DNA of 64,000 nucleotides from Trichoplax sp. H2 (taxonomy: Eukaryota; Placozoa; Uniplacotomia; Trichoplacea): positions 159,566 to 223,565 of the forward strand of contig NOWV01000126.1 in NCBI GenBank assembly GCA_003344405.1, given 5' to 3'. This document shows, one piece after another, positions 23,237 to 36,600 of the stretch. Each line of letters begins with the position of its first letter. Within the stretch, counting starts at the first letter, position 1. The translations under genes were made by a program, and so were the position numbers. A model generated the notes under the pieces. That model saw nothing but the letters and a program-made list of their open reading frames with translations, was not told where the DNA came from and searched no databases.

Positions 23237-26200
23237 TGAACGTTTTTGGTTGACAAACTATAAACGATTAATTAATACAACAAGATGTGCAACGGCGGCG
23301 ATCGCCTATACGGTAGCTCTTACCGGCTTATCCGCTATACAGGTCTACAGTGCTGTATCTTATTTGGCCCATTGTGCACTATACTCTACAGTAACAGACA
23401 TTGCACGTTCGTGTACAATGCCAATCAAGAAATGGAATGAATTAATTAAGACTAAACTTCCTGCACTACGCTGTAAATTGAGAGCTTCTATATGTTTCAA
23501 TGGACTTCGAGCCTGTAATTTTACAAATATTGGTACCACTGAGAATGAAAACATTTTTACTGTTGTTCAGTGTACCGAATAATTCATACTGATAGCTTAT
23601 CCACCACTGTTGATCGCTAAAAGCAATGTTGTGCAATGGAGCAAAAAGGCAACCCCAACTTAATCAAATTGTTGATTTTCTAACCCGAAATGAATGCAAT
23701 CGCTATACAAACACTGTATCTGTACAGTGTAGAGTGCCAATAATGGATTAATACTACACTTCTTCCACTTCGTTGCAAATTGAGATTTTCTATATGATTC
23801 AATATACATTGCTGTAGACTTCTACAGCTAGTAATTTTACAAATGATTGGTATCACTGAGAATGGAAACATTTTTACTGTTGTGCATCCCTTTTTAGTTA
23901 GTTGGTCGGTTAGATAGTCAACTAGTTTATCAATTGCTATTGAATTGTAAAGACTATAATCTTGGGTGCCAAGATTTCTTCAGTAATAAATAGTAGTAAA
24001 TCTCTGACTACCTCGTCTACACTATCAGTGACGCTATAATTATACTATAGTATTCGGTCGTTGGGACTGAATTATTTAGTAATATAGCTAATTTCGCCTC
24101 TTTAAGTCAGTAAGTGGCGTTCTCCGCAAGGATTGGCGTGTGTAGACTACTTTGTCACTAGTGGTGTGTGACAGTGCTTGTTATGGTTTAAGATATTATT
24201 AATTAACAATGTGATAATGTTATTGAAGTAGAAGTAGACGGTTACGTTTAGATAATCGTAAATATTATGATCTGTTGAAAAATTGTGAGATTCAATCGTT
24301 AAAGGACTTCCATTAACGAATGTGTAGAAGTAAGGTACTTAATATGCCAATGACGTGTAATAACCGAAATGGCGGTTGTCACACTTGTAGGGAATCTGTT
24401 AAATCTTAAACAGGATTTAAGTTGTTAATTGGGGCTATAATATTATTAGCGCATAATATCAATTAACACATATTTGTCCGATAGTAATTAATAGGATTAC
24501 AAAGTTATAGAAAAGACTAAGTTATGTATAAGAATAACTAACAGATTGCAAAGGTGTAGAATTGATATAAGTATATAAGAGGTGGTAATTTACCTCGCTG
24601 GAGAGGAGGAAAATAAGGAGACCTAATAAAGTTAGTTTAGTAAATTTATCCAGACGCTTCTAGTCCGCCTTTTACTGTTGACTGAGGTCCTTCGCTGAAG
24701 TAGAGTGAATAGTGACGCTTGGTGGCAGTTTTACTGTATGACAGAATGGAGTAGGGATAAATGTGGAAAGGGAACTCGATTGTTGCAAACGACGTTGTGG
24801 CAGTGCTATACTTCTACAGCTCGTAATTTTACCAATATTGCTACAAATGCCTCGCTCGAGTTGGGTTTCGGCTTGACTTTGCTGCAAGAGGGCAACTTCT
24901 GTATGTTTCAATATGCAGTGCTGTACAGTGCTGTACTTTTACAGCTAATAATTTTACAAATATGGCTACAAATTTCCTCCCCGAGTTGGCTTTCAGATTG
25001 ACTTTGCACATCCCTAGCTAAAAGTCCAAGGATAGTAAGAGTAATCCTACCAGCAGAGCTTCAATATTAACTGATTAATTAATTAATTATCAAGGCATAC
25101 ATTATAGCACAACACAGTAGATAGTACAGTATGAGGGCTGGAACGCACAGGAAAGAAGTTTATTGTCACATAGTTGAGATGAGTAATAAACAGATATTTG
25201 CAATAGGAGAAGTGCACGTTAGAGAAACATGTGTTAAGTAATATTGAGAATAGAGAGAAACCAAAATACTCACCGTACAATAGACACAACCATCTGAATT
25301 AATGTTTTTTATACGCTTTTAGTAGACTCGAAACTGTCCAACTGGTGCAGTATGTACTGTACTTAAGAGCACGTCTTGGAAAAAAAAAAATTGTAAATAC
25401 CGCCATTTTCTGTATTGACTATAAAAATGATAATATTAACTCTTTTTAGACGACGAAAAATAAAATAAGTTTGCGCAACCCAAAAATCATCGTATTGACA
25501 AATATTTTTAATCGACATGTTCTTAAGGGCATAATACACCAGTAGGACAGTTTCAACTAAGTGTCCAAAAAATATTAATTCAGATGGTTGGGTGCAGCGT
25601 TGTTCATAATTAAATGTTTAATGTACTATAGAACAACAAGAAGATTGAAAGGGCATACATTACATACTAATTAAACTGTTACGATGAACTTATAAAATTC
25701 TTTGGTAATTTCTTGTAACTAGTAGAATCGTACTTGTACCTATTAGTAATTTATGACGACCTCAACGTTCGAAAAAATCATAGTTACATCAAATCAATCT
25801 ATCCATTTTTAGGAACGTACGAGTACAGTATATGGTCTATCCTTTTATCGAGAATTAGTCTGCAAATAATCGTTACGGATAAAACTTTTATCACATGCTA
25901 CAAACCTTTTATGTAGCTCGAATATCTACCTAATCATCATTCATTGAAGGATAAAAATTCAATTCAACGACGGTTATTACACCATTATTGATATCATGTC
26001 TTGATATCAGTAAATATGCGATAGTTGAAAACAGTATGAATTTATTATTACAGGCTTTATTCAAATGTTGCATTTTCAATAAATAAAATATGGCTACATT
26101 TGGTATCATTTCGCTACACAGCTTCTTCACTCTTGAGGTTAAAAGTAGGCTTTTTGTGTCAAGGGTCTTGAAAATCTGTTTCCTAATATATTTACAAATA

Positions 26201-29200
26201 AAGATGAGATATGGTTGAGATATTTAATTACAAACGTACTGTCGTTCAAAGAATTGAAGCAGTTATACTTCCGATACAAGCTTGTAAGTTTTTCTATTAG
26301 TTGTACAGCCATTTTACTAGACAGTAATGCGATAGTTGTGATATTGTAAAATAGACCTACTTCCCGACCATCCATCCTAGTAGACAGTAAACTCGGATAA
26401 GTACGTGATAGACGTTACAGAAATGGAGGCTGCAATTTTATTATGATGAGCTAGACCCCTTATTGTATCAAGTATTAAGTGCTATTTTCCATAGTAAGTA
26501 AAAAAATAAAAAAATAATAATAAAATCTCGTCTCTTTTATACTTTTTATCAAAAGAAATAGAAGACCGCATTTCATTTAATTCTGTCTATCGGAAGGAGA
26601 CAAAAACTTCAGACTTGACTTAAGCATGGTTACTTTGAGCTAGCAATGCCATAATTTAATACCTGGAAATTATGAATAATCAAAGTTCTCGTTTTAAACA
26701 ATTAGTGGGTTAATACAATATGACAATAGACGTACAGACTCAATTAAGTTCTAATTAATTTTTGAATGGTTGAAGAACCTTCGTAAACAATCATTGTTAG
26801 ATTTTTTTTATCGTTAATTAATGATGAATAGATCAGGGTGCTGCACTCAGTCTTTGACGAGCCTACACCGTATCACGTTAACTGATCAAGGTTAAAACAT
26901 TACTCATCTCAATGATTAGTTATTGATGTACAACAAGTTTTCCGCTTATAAAAATAATTACGCGACAAAACCGTTAGTTATTTTAAATTTTATGAAAATC
27001 TTGCATATATAAACTCTTGGAATAAAATTATGATGTTAATTTACGAGCATTTGGGGTTAGAGTAAGGGTTAGGAATAGTGTAAGGTCATATCTAAGTCTA
27101 TTAAAATACCAAGGGATGACCAAGGCTGTTCTTAAATATTGAAATTAAGCTTAAATTCTATGGTCCTTCCATCAATTAGATTTACATGAAATAAAAAGAT
27201 AATTTTCATATTCAGAGCTTTTATATTTAAAATATTTTAGTTTGCATACGTGTCACGATGTTAAAAACTACCATTAAGTATTGGTACATTATATTGATCA
27301 TTATAAACACTTGACAGCTTGTCGTTAGGTTATAGATTGTAAAACTAATCCATTTTCCAGTATGGGCGAATGAATTAGTGAGATACCTAATTTGTTAAAA
27401 GAGCTCAAAGGTCAGGTCGTGTTCTAATCATGATGGCTTCGTGTTAGATGCATGCTCTAACGTATTTTAAAATAAGGTATGAAACTTAAGGAAACGGTTC
27501 AATTATCAAGGACAATTAATCTTGATAAGTATATCGAGAAAAAAGAAGACCAGAAATATCTACGGTGTATTTTTGTCATTAAAAAATAAGATATCTATTT
27601 TCGGTGACAATAAGTCAGACAGTGTGTCAGATAGTGCGATGGGGTTTATTTTAAGTTGAATTCAATCGATTAATCATAAAATTTTTACTAAGAAATTTAG
27701 AAATTCCAACGCCATATAGTTTGTCATTATGCATCAGTAATTGCTTCAACCGTGAGAAAGCGAATTATCTTTCTTGTCCCATTTGATTTAAGGTCATCTG
27801 TATCTGTGCATGTTATAGTACGTTGAATCTATCTTTTGTTCTTCTGTAGTTAATTGATTTAGAGTTTGACTCTATCGGTTTGATTTGACAATAAAATTTC
27901 CAATTAGGTTTCATAAGTTAGATCGTGAATTTTTCCTTATATCGAAATTTTATATAACCGAATTTCAAGAAAATCAATTTAATAATAGTTCTGGTCAGTC
28001 TAATCTTGATTTCGATAGCAAACCTACGTTTGTTATCAAATTAGACAATATTAAGATATGGCAACATTAATCGTAAAAAAAACAATCTTATTTACGGTTA
28101 ATATTTCCATCGCTTGTGCGTAGTTACGATCTAGACAATCCTCTATTAGCAGATCTAGCTTCTAAAGTTTTCTCATAGTCTTTGTTATTCCTAATTATCT
28201 AACTATGAATAAGATGACAAAGCTAAAAGCGATATTTTGACGAAACATTGTGACAAAATTTCGTGAACGGTTATACTATCTTGCTAACGCAAGGAATAAC
28301 TTACAAATAGAAATAGAAAATACCTGCACGTAATCTTAGACTGAGATTCCTACATTTTCTAACTATTACAGTAGGCGTTGCAATCTACACTGCAGTGAAA
28401 CAATAATCTATCATTATAGGCTGGCATAATATCTGCGTAATCGAAAGAAATCGACTGAAGGATGATCCAAATCTTTGAAGAATTCTTAGCAGCCTCTTAA
28501 TATGGAGTAAATCGAAAGCCAATTAAGTTAATATTCTCATCGTGCATTACAGTTTAACGATGAACTGAAATATATAGAATTAGTAATAGAAACTAACAAA
28601 TTATATCTTTTAATATCAAATATCTTCTACTGCTGACTCTGTTAAGGTTATAATTCTTATCAAAAATCTCCGAAATGAATAGATATAGTATCAAATGCCC
28701 GTTTAAGTTGAAGTGATTCCGATGTTTAACATTTTTAAAACATTAAGACATTTAACAGCGTACCTTTGGAATCTTATTTACCTTTATTTCACGCATTTGT
28801 AACGAAATTAGACGCGTATAACATTCATATAATTAATCACCTTAAAAGCATGCTTCTGAAGTGCAGAACGAAGATGCAAGTCTTGATCTACGAAAGAATC
28901 TATACATACAGACTACAGTTGTGAAATTTTCCATCTCCTAGAATTTATCCAACCTCCATTGATAGTAATTGTTATTTTTAGAGAAGAAATAAGTTACGAG
29001 CACTACGTAATCGCAAATATAAGAATGAATAATCATTTCAGACGAAATATTACAATCAGTAATTAATCAGTAACTAATCATTTCATTCTATTTCCAATTT
29101 CCAGTCAGCTACTACAACATCCAGAAAAACTGACTGCAACCAGGTAATTAATCTCATATAAGATGATGAAGTTCATGAGTTTAAATAAAACAAATGAGTT

Positions 29201-29596
29201 ATGTTAACGTAATTACATACGTTTCTAAATCAATTCACGTAGTAACACCAAATATCACTATCGATGCACATAAGGATGCTCCTCATGAGAGAGGTCTTTT
29301 ATTTTTAAAAAATTAAGTAGGCACTTCAGAAATTGGATTCAGGACCATTAGACCATTCATGATAGATCTTAAAGCTACAGTTTACTTAGTAAAGCTAAGA
29401 AAAGACTACGAATAAGTCAATGTTATATTTCCAAACAATCAGATAGGAGAAAGGAAAATAACTATAGTATTTTCTAATATTGGTACATTTTGCAAAATGG
29501 CCGATTATATATTATTTATAGTACGGTATATGACTATGATCAATTGTACTTTCTATGCAAACACGGAAGTAAATTAGGAGATAATTTACAAAATTT
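23237..29596. other. Intergenic, no recognisable gene
   Basis: Upstream flank of gene D, then about 6 kb to the next receptor. 23335-25015 carries diverged repeat units. The rest is AT-rich with no recognised gene; open frames here are short and show no family signature. Confidence 0.5.
23335..25015 (+). repeat. Cluster of diverged repeat units 5' of gene D
   Basis: At least four related segments (about 23456-23580, 23750-23885, 24795-24900 and 24925-25015) share ACAGCT, AATTTTACAAATAT and TTTCAATATGCA-like words. The first two also share GAGAATG, AACATTTTTACTGTTGT and an upstream half about 23335-23455 / 23695-23745. The last two are head-to-tail with a period of about 125 bp. Short open frames over the cluster follow the repeat rather than a protein family. 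Confidence 0.65.
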
Positions 29597-30652
29597 TTAA
29601 GCTGGAGTTTCTTTAGATGCGGCAGTCGGCAAGTTACTAGAGCTTTCATTGCTAATATTCATCCCTCTTTTTATCTGTCCATAGAGACGAGTTATTCGAG
29701 CGCCGATATTTTTATCAAAACGAATTAACAATATCGGATTAACCACCGAAGTCATAACGGTACTTGAAGCGGCAACAGCACATAAAAGGAAAAGAAACAG
29801 ACTTTTTCGTTCTAAGTCGCGAATATCAATTCCTGTCACAGCCATACCGGATGCCATAGCAAAAAATGGCCATGTCATTGCTGCAAATACTGTTGTTATG
29901 ATGATTAATGTTTTCACCAATGCCTTTCTTTTATCATTAGTTAAAAAAGAAGAAGCGACTGCTGTTTGCTTGCTTGGATCGTTTGATTCTGCTTTGCAAA
30001 TCTTTGCTTTAGCTACCAAGAAACAATAAATTTTGTTGTAGAGAACTGACATGGTAACCAATGGAGCGACATACAACAAAACAGTTACTGTGATAAAATA
30101 AATAAAGTTAAAGTGATCTCGTTGCAAAACAGCACAAGAATTTGTTGAGCCTGGTATCGTCCCTGTAACGTATATTAGCGGTAAAGAGGCTGTTATGCTA
30201 ATAATCCAGATGGCAACAATAAGGCGCTTAAATACTATAAGCTTTTTCTGTCTTGATGCCAGTAATAGAGGTTTTAAAATAGATAAATATCGATCTAGAC
30301 TTATGGCCACTAAAGTCAATATTGAAGCCATGTAGGACATTCCAATTATATACGATAGAGCTCGACAAATTATATCAGCCATTACAAAGGGCAAGGGAAA
30401 TGATGACACAAATGGTAAGATAGAAAATGTAATTCCAGTTGCTAGATCAGAACCAACCATATTTGCAATGAGATGATAAGTGGGCAATTTAGATAAATTT
30501 TTGCTTTTAGTAATTGTGTGTAAGATTGCGCCATTTAATATTAAAGCAGTTAAAGAAGGCACCACAAAAAATCGTTGTGCAATTTGAAGAATACGGAATG
30601 TGGAACTTATATTAGCACTCATATTAGCGTTCTCGATTTCTGATTGATTCAT
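29597..30652 (-). CDS. Intronless rhodopsin-class (class A) GPCR, paralogue 1 of 3
   Basis: A 351-aa single-exon seven-transmembrane receptor starting at an ATG. The N-terminus has sequons at N2, N10 and N14. Landmarks are TM1 ALILNGAIL, TM2 MVGSDLATG (the conserved aspartate), the TM3 cysteine in IICRALSY, an intact DRY in SLDRYLSILKP, TM4 IWIIS, an extracellular loop 2 cysteine (NSCAV), the TM5 proline in YVAPLV, TM6 TWPFF and TM7 NPILLIRFDKN. The canonical NPxxY tyrosine is leucine. The C-tail is rich in Ser, Thr and Asn and could be a phosphorylation target. TM6-TM7 stretches such as FFAMASG and MTSVVNPILLI are nearly the same as in the receptor at 55509-56582, marking these two as sister copies. 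Ligand and coupling are unknown. Confidence 0.93.
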   Translation of the reverse strand: MNQSEIENANMSANISSTFRILQIAQRFFVVPSLTALILNGAILHTITKSKNLSKLPTYHLIANMVGSDLATGITFSILPFVSSFPLPFVMADIICRALSYIIGMSYMASILTLVAISLDRYLSILKPLLLASRQKKLIVFKRLIVAIWIISITASLPLIYVTGTIPGSTNSCAVLQRDHFNFIYFITVTVLLYVAPLVTMSVLYNKIYCFLVAKAKICKAESNDPSKQTAVASSFLTNDKRKALVKTLIIITTVFAAMTWPFFAMASGMAVTGIDIRDLERKSLFLFLLCAVAASSTVMTSVVNPILLIRFDKNIGARITRLYGQIKRGMNISNESSSNLPTAASKETPA

Positions 30653-33600
30653 TACTCAAAATGGTCTTTTTCCTATTAGTAAGACAATTTACAAAGATCA
30701 GTCGGTTAGATAAGAGTGGCAGTGAATGATAGAAAGTATCGCTATAAATAATTGACTTTTCTGGGATATCCTTTAGCAGGACCATCAGTGGTTTTATTAT
30801 GGTATTTAAAGCTCATATGTAATATGACTATTATTATTCTATTTATAGCTATCCTATAGGAAACAATTACTGGTATCATAACGATTATTAGATAATAAAA
30901 TAACTAGCCAATGCAAAATGAAATAATAATTTCTAATAGTTGTTACCCTAATTATAATGGATTATTTTTAATTTTGTCATTTTATTTATCCAGCCGTACA
31001 GTGCGATCCTAGTATTCAAATTCAGTTTCATGTATAGCAGAACATGTTATATCATTTATACTGAAACATCTAACATCTACTTTCATGTTTGATTATGAGC
31101 ATCTGATCTATCACAAAAGTTAGATTCTAGCCATCATTTCGATCATAAAACTAGTCACAGTTATTAAAACAACTAAGATACGTCTTTTCCGATTCTAAAT
31201 GACTTCAGTGTAATATCTCATATAAATTTATAAAATTATTTCCAATTATCTATGGTAACCACCTAAACAAAAGTTGTACGAAATTTCAAATGCCTAAGAG
31301 AGACTGCAGAATCATTTAATGATGTAATATTTAATAATATTTTATATTTTTATAACGAGCTGAAGAAAGGATTTACTGTTTAACGAAAACTTATTTTGAT
31401 CATTCTTTAAGCCGCTTGGCAATTGGATATAGAGTATAAGGAAATTATGCTTAGACACAATTTAACAAGATTACAGAACGTATCATTTAAGTCAGTTGCG
31501 TCATGAAATATATTTAAATTGTTGTACATGATCTGTTGACTCTTCAAAATCTGTAAACGATTACTGCCAAGATTTTCTACAGATAGCTATTCTATTAACA
31601 GGAAAAATCTTCATCCTATATATCTGATGCAATACCTGTGTAGGATACTGCATTAGATAGAGTTCGATACTTATTTATCAAGGATGTAAGGCCAACATTT
31701 TATAAATGTTTTATGTTGATTGATCGCGAAACTGTACGTTCAGACTGCATTGCAAGTTAGTCTTAAATCCACACAGTTAACACTAATCAAACTTCCTGCC
31801 ACAATATGAAACTGGCACCATTCTGAAGGTTGAATATTCCTATTTATTTTTGAAATACCATGACTCAAGGTAAAACAATGCTGTCCAAGTTCATATTATC
31901 TTAGGGCTCTACAATTGGAAGAAATCTATTCAAGTCTAAATTTTACCGTAATAATTGTCTATTTCTGTCATTCATATCGGGATCTCACGACATAGCAGTA
32001 TTCCGTGAATACAATGAACTTGTGTTATTCTTTTAATTCAACACCGTTATTCCTTCTTCGCTTGATCGCTTTCAATCTTTGATATAATTTGATGTTAATA
32101 AGGAAGTTGATTGTATAGCTATGTATTTTGCCTATGGCTCAATCATTTAATTCGCTATGCAACAGTGAAAATACTTTGCATACTGCCTCATCATTTTCAT
32201 AAAAATTCGATATTCTAAGTCGATATATTAAATAGGCGTGACAGTTTATCGACTTAAAAATGCCAAATTTGTATAGAATTAGCCGAGAAAGTATAGGAAA
32301 TATGGCATTTTTCTTAAATTGCAATACAGCGTATAATTACTAGAAGGACTGAGTCAATGTTTGCTACATCCAATTTAAATCGCATTTAAGTGAGTATTTG
32401 CAAGAATAGAGTCTTCATACCGTATTTTGAATAAACGGCAACATAATATTAACATCATGTAAGCAGAATAAAGCATGGATAGATACTGGATAATACAGTA
32501 AAAACTCTCAAATATTCGTAATACCTACCGATACTTGCAGGAATCATTAAAAAGAAAATTATACTTCAATAGAATCCGCGAGCTACGATGTCTACGAATT
32601 TACACACTATCATCGAAAATTTATTGCCGATTCAGCATTATCTGATTTTGGTAAAGCGTCCTCAAAATATTAGAACAAGAACTAGTAATTTTTGTAAAAC
32701 TTGATGCTATTACTTTGACTAAGTTCTTCTAACAATCCTAAAAGACTAAAAATAGGCCTATCGCCCCCAGTAGTTTCAATTTCTATTTCAAAATTATCAT
32801 TCTGTAGGATAATTAAATACTGCGCGTACTTACTTTTACTATAGCATTATTCGATAGATCTTACGTAGACATACAATAGAAAATTGATCATAAAGGAGCA
32901 AATAACCGTATTAAATGTACAAATAATTCAGTTCAGTGTTCTAAAAAATGCATAAAATTTTTGCCCTTAAGGCAAAAGAAAAACCATTTGAAAGCTTAGC
33001 CTTTCCTTTATCATAGGATTACTAAAGCATAACACGGCCAGTTAGGATCGCCATTTACAATTAGCAGTTTTTTAATATAGTAGCACCGTCCACGTAAGAG
33101 TATCAGAAGTATAGTGGTGCAAAAGTTCGACTCAATTTAGAATGTGTAATACTTTGAAAATTTTGTTGATTAATTTACTCATAGCATTAGTATAGCTAAT
33201 TTATAGATGGACAGGCGAGTGTAACATTTTTATCGGGTCTCGGACCTACAGCTACTATATAAGTTGTATATTTGTTGTTTGTTGTTGCTATATATAGCTT
33301 CTTATAACGGTTACCCATAAGCTGAAGTGGTACGGAAATGTACATTTTGCCTTGTTAGTTTCCTTGCTGTGTCAGTGCAGCTTACAAGTAGTGAATAGCA
33401 ATATTGTATTTGTGGCTAGCAATTCTAAACGAGTATTGCAAGAATTGCGTTACGATACACTATTAAGTAGTCCTCTATTGCTATGAATCAAGCAAGCAAT
33501 CCCAGAATTTAGTAGTATAGATAGACTACATTAAACTATTTAGCAAATATAAACTCCCATGGAAATAATTTTAAAGTACAAACGGTAATTGTCTAAAGAG

Positions 33601-36600
33601 GCATAGAATCACGATTTAAAACCTTATGCTATAGAAGTTATGAATTTGCATTATGATGGGGGCGTTTGCACTAAGAAATACCGTACAGGGTATTTAATTT
33701 CTCAACTGGTATAAAGCTTTTTTTGACTATTTAGTATCATTGTGAACGCCGACAATAATCATAATAAATTATACATACCGTAGTACTTTACATCATATTG
33801 CTATCATACTTCCAAAGTACACAACTATCGCAATTAGCTGAATCACCACAATAGCGTAGAAGAGTTTGTTATTTAGCTATTTCTTATTCTAGTTCTGTCA
33901 TCGTTTGAAATCACAATAATGATATCATTGGTAACAAACCTTGACTTAAAATCGGTAACCTAATTAGGAATGTAGGAAAATAGGTGCTACAGTAAGTCCA
34001 TAGTGATCATAAGTAAGATAGTACTTTAGATCTGAGTGGAATAGTGTTAACTAGGGTTAAATTAACCGTTAAGTTATTTGTCTGCGACGGTTAATAGATA
34101 ATTTAAAGACGATAGCATTCGCATTAAGTGAGAATGTAAGGCGCCTCAGTTGCTTACGGTTAAACTTTTAGGATTGCACAGGAATAACACGAGTTGTACG
34201 AGTATATGAAATTGTAAGATTATGGACAAGCACGTGTCTCTATAGGATAATTTGGTAAACGAAATCAGTTTATGTAATAATGTGAAGTTGTACAGTACAA
34301 GAAATTGAATTTCTTTCTATACCAATTTATAGCACTTTAATACTGCTGTAATTTCAAGCATAAATTGTTACGATACTGGTTTTATAGCACATATCAAGTC
34401 CGATATCGTGCTAGACTTTGATTGTAATCCCATAAATACTGAAAAAACTACGAAAATTTTTCTATGTAACCTAAACTTACTACCACTCTTCGTTAGTCAT
34501 ATGGAATACTAACAATTCTAATCAGTCAGTAATCAAGCTTTACAGAGACTAGCAATCATGATACTCTCAAATAGATCTTAAATCTGGGCTTTTAAATCTT
34601 CTGTTTTGAGTATCCCTATCTGGCACATCGTGAATTAGCCACTTCAAACATTTAAACATAAAAAGGAGTATGACGCCGCTGTAGGCACTCTAAAGAAAGG
34701 TAATCAGGTTCAATTAAAAATGAATAAGAATATTAGAATGCATTGAAATTTGCGAGCGTAACAGTCTGGCACGATGCCGAAGCTGATCTTCCTAGCGACA
34801 ATAGAATTATGTGATAGACTTATTAATTCGTATACCTTAATTTAATTGATGTGCGATTCATTTTTGTTTACATAGGTATCAGCCGTCATAGCACTAAATA
34901 TTTACTTTTAAACGAAGTTTATTCCTTACGCTATGCAAGATATATTGATTTTGAAAGTATTAAAAATACACGCCAATTAACAAATCTTCATAGTCTTATA
35001 GTGCAAAACTATTTTATAACGCAATTGCCCATTGTTTCCTTTAACAATGAGCAAAGAGAATTGTATACGAATCGGCAGACATATTATACTTAAGTAAATT
35101 TAGCGAGCTGAGACTCGACATTGATTATGGTTAGGAAAGACTCGAAAACCTGTAGAGGACTGATTGCAGCGTGCTGCTATTACAATAGTGTGGTGACGTT
35201 GAAAAGCGTACGAGAAAATTTGTTTTGATCGAAGATGTTATAAACCAACATTTTATTTACAAGATAGTATACATTTCACTAATTGAGTTCTTTACCTCTT
35301 ATCAAAAGGACATATCTGGCGTGGTTCTTTTACTAAAATAAAGCACCACTAAGAGTAAAGTGTTTATTACTGGTTGCATTGTTAATCTAATTGGCGGTCT
35401 CCTTAGCTATGAACAATTTTAATCTCTTCACCATCTTTCACATGAGAATACAAGGCCAAAAACCTATTAATTGCTTGTTTAGCATCTTTATTAGTAAATA
35501 TTCTCAACCCAAAACTACCAACTTTACTCATATGTAATCTTTTGGTTAGTGTACATTAGATCCTAGTACCATTAAAAGGACTTCTGTACTACAAGATAAT
35601 CTTTTTCTAGTCCTAGAACTCAACTATTTCAGGCTTGATTATCCAATTAATCTTCCCAATCAAAATATAATCGGTGTCAAATATTGATCAGATATCCAAC
35701 TATTTAAATAAAGTCTTCGATAAGGTATGAGCTACCGTATCTAGCATTACTGTAATGAACTATACGAATTTAGCTAAATTCGTGACATTACTGAAACGAT
35801 GAGATGCCAGAGTACGAAAGGCTAATAATTAATTACATCTAAACTTAATCGCTACCAACAGTTATGAGATTAAAAAGAAAAACAGGCGTTATTTCAGCTA
35901 CATTTAAAATAAATCAATGATAGTACGTATTATTTACACGGTATCTTATTTTCTCTCTGAATTACTTGAATATTATGATATCTTTCAAATTTTAGTAGAT
36001 ATTGAGTAAAAGTGATCAAATTTTCGATATTGTGAGATATATTCATAAAGGTGCTGTAATGACTTTTATTTCTTTATTCTGATTATAAGCTACGGCGCTT
36101 CTAATATAGAAAAAGTCAATAGTTGATTTTTATTGCCCGGACATTGAAAGTAAAGGGGAATTCAATTTTCTTTCTATTATATACTAATTCTAGAATTTAA
36201 ACGTTTATTGAGAATAGCTGCTGTATATAGTTTGATAATCGCAATCATAAAGTTTCAGTTGAACGAAATTTCAAGATATGTTAGTGGTCCTAAATTAGTT
36301 GAACGTTATATTCTTTGAAGTCATCTGTCAAGAAGTAGCAATTGGTAACTAATTCTTATCTCGTTTTGATCAGATAACATACTTTTGGTATCTGTTAAAA
36401 ATACCGTTATCTGTGATCTTATATAAATGCTTAATTTTATAATATCACCTATAAATTAATAATTAATTTCTATTTGGATTTAACATAAATTGGGGAATTT
36501 TCAATAAAGTTTGGATTCAGCCTTCTATAAAGAGGGACCAGTAGTGTTATGGATCTTCCTAATGATAGGAGATAGTCAATATCAGAATTACACCGTAGAT

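Noticed and set aside
23250-23582. 110-aa plus-strand open frame
   Set aside because: It follows the diverged repeat cluster, and the second copy of the same repeat at 23695-23885 is not open in the same frame.
34851-35093. 80-aa open frame
   Set aside because: No motif, signal peptide or domain was recognised; this length is expected by chance in 64 kb.
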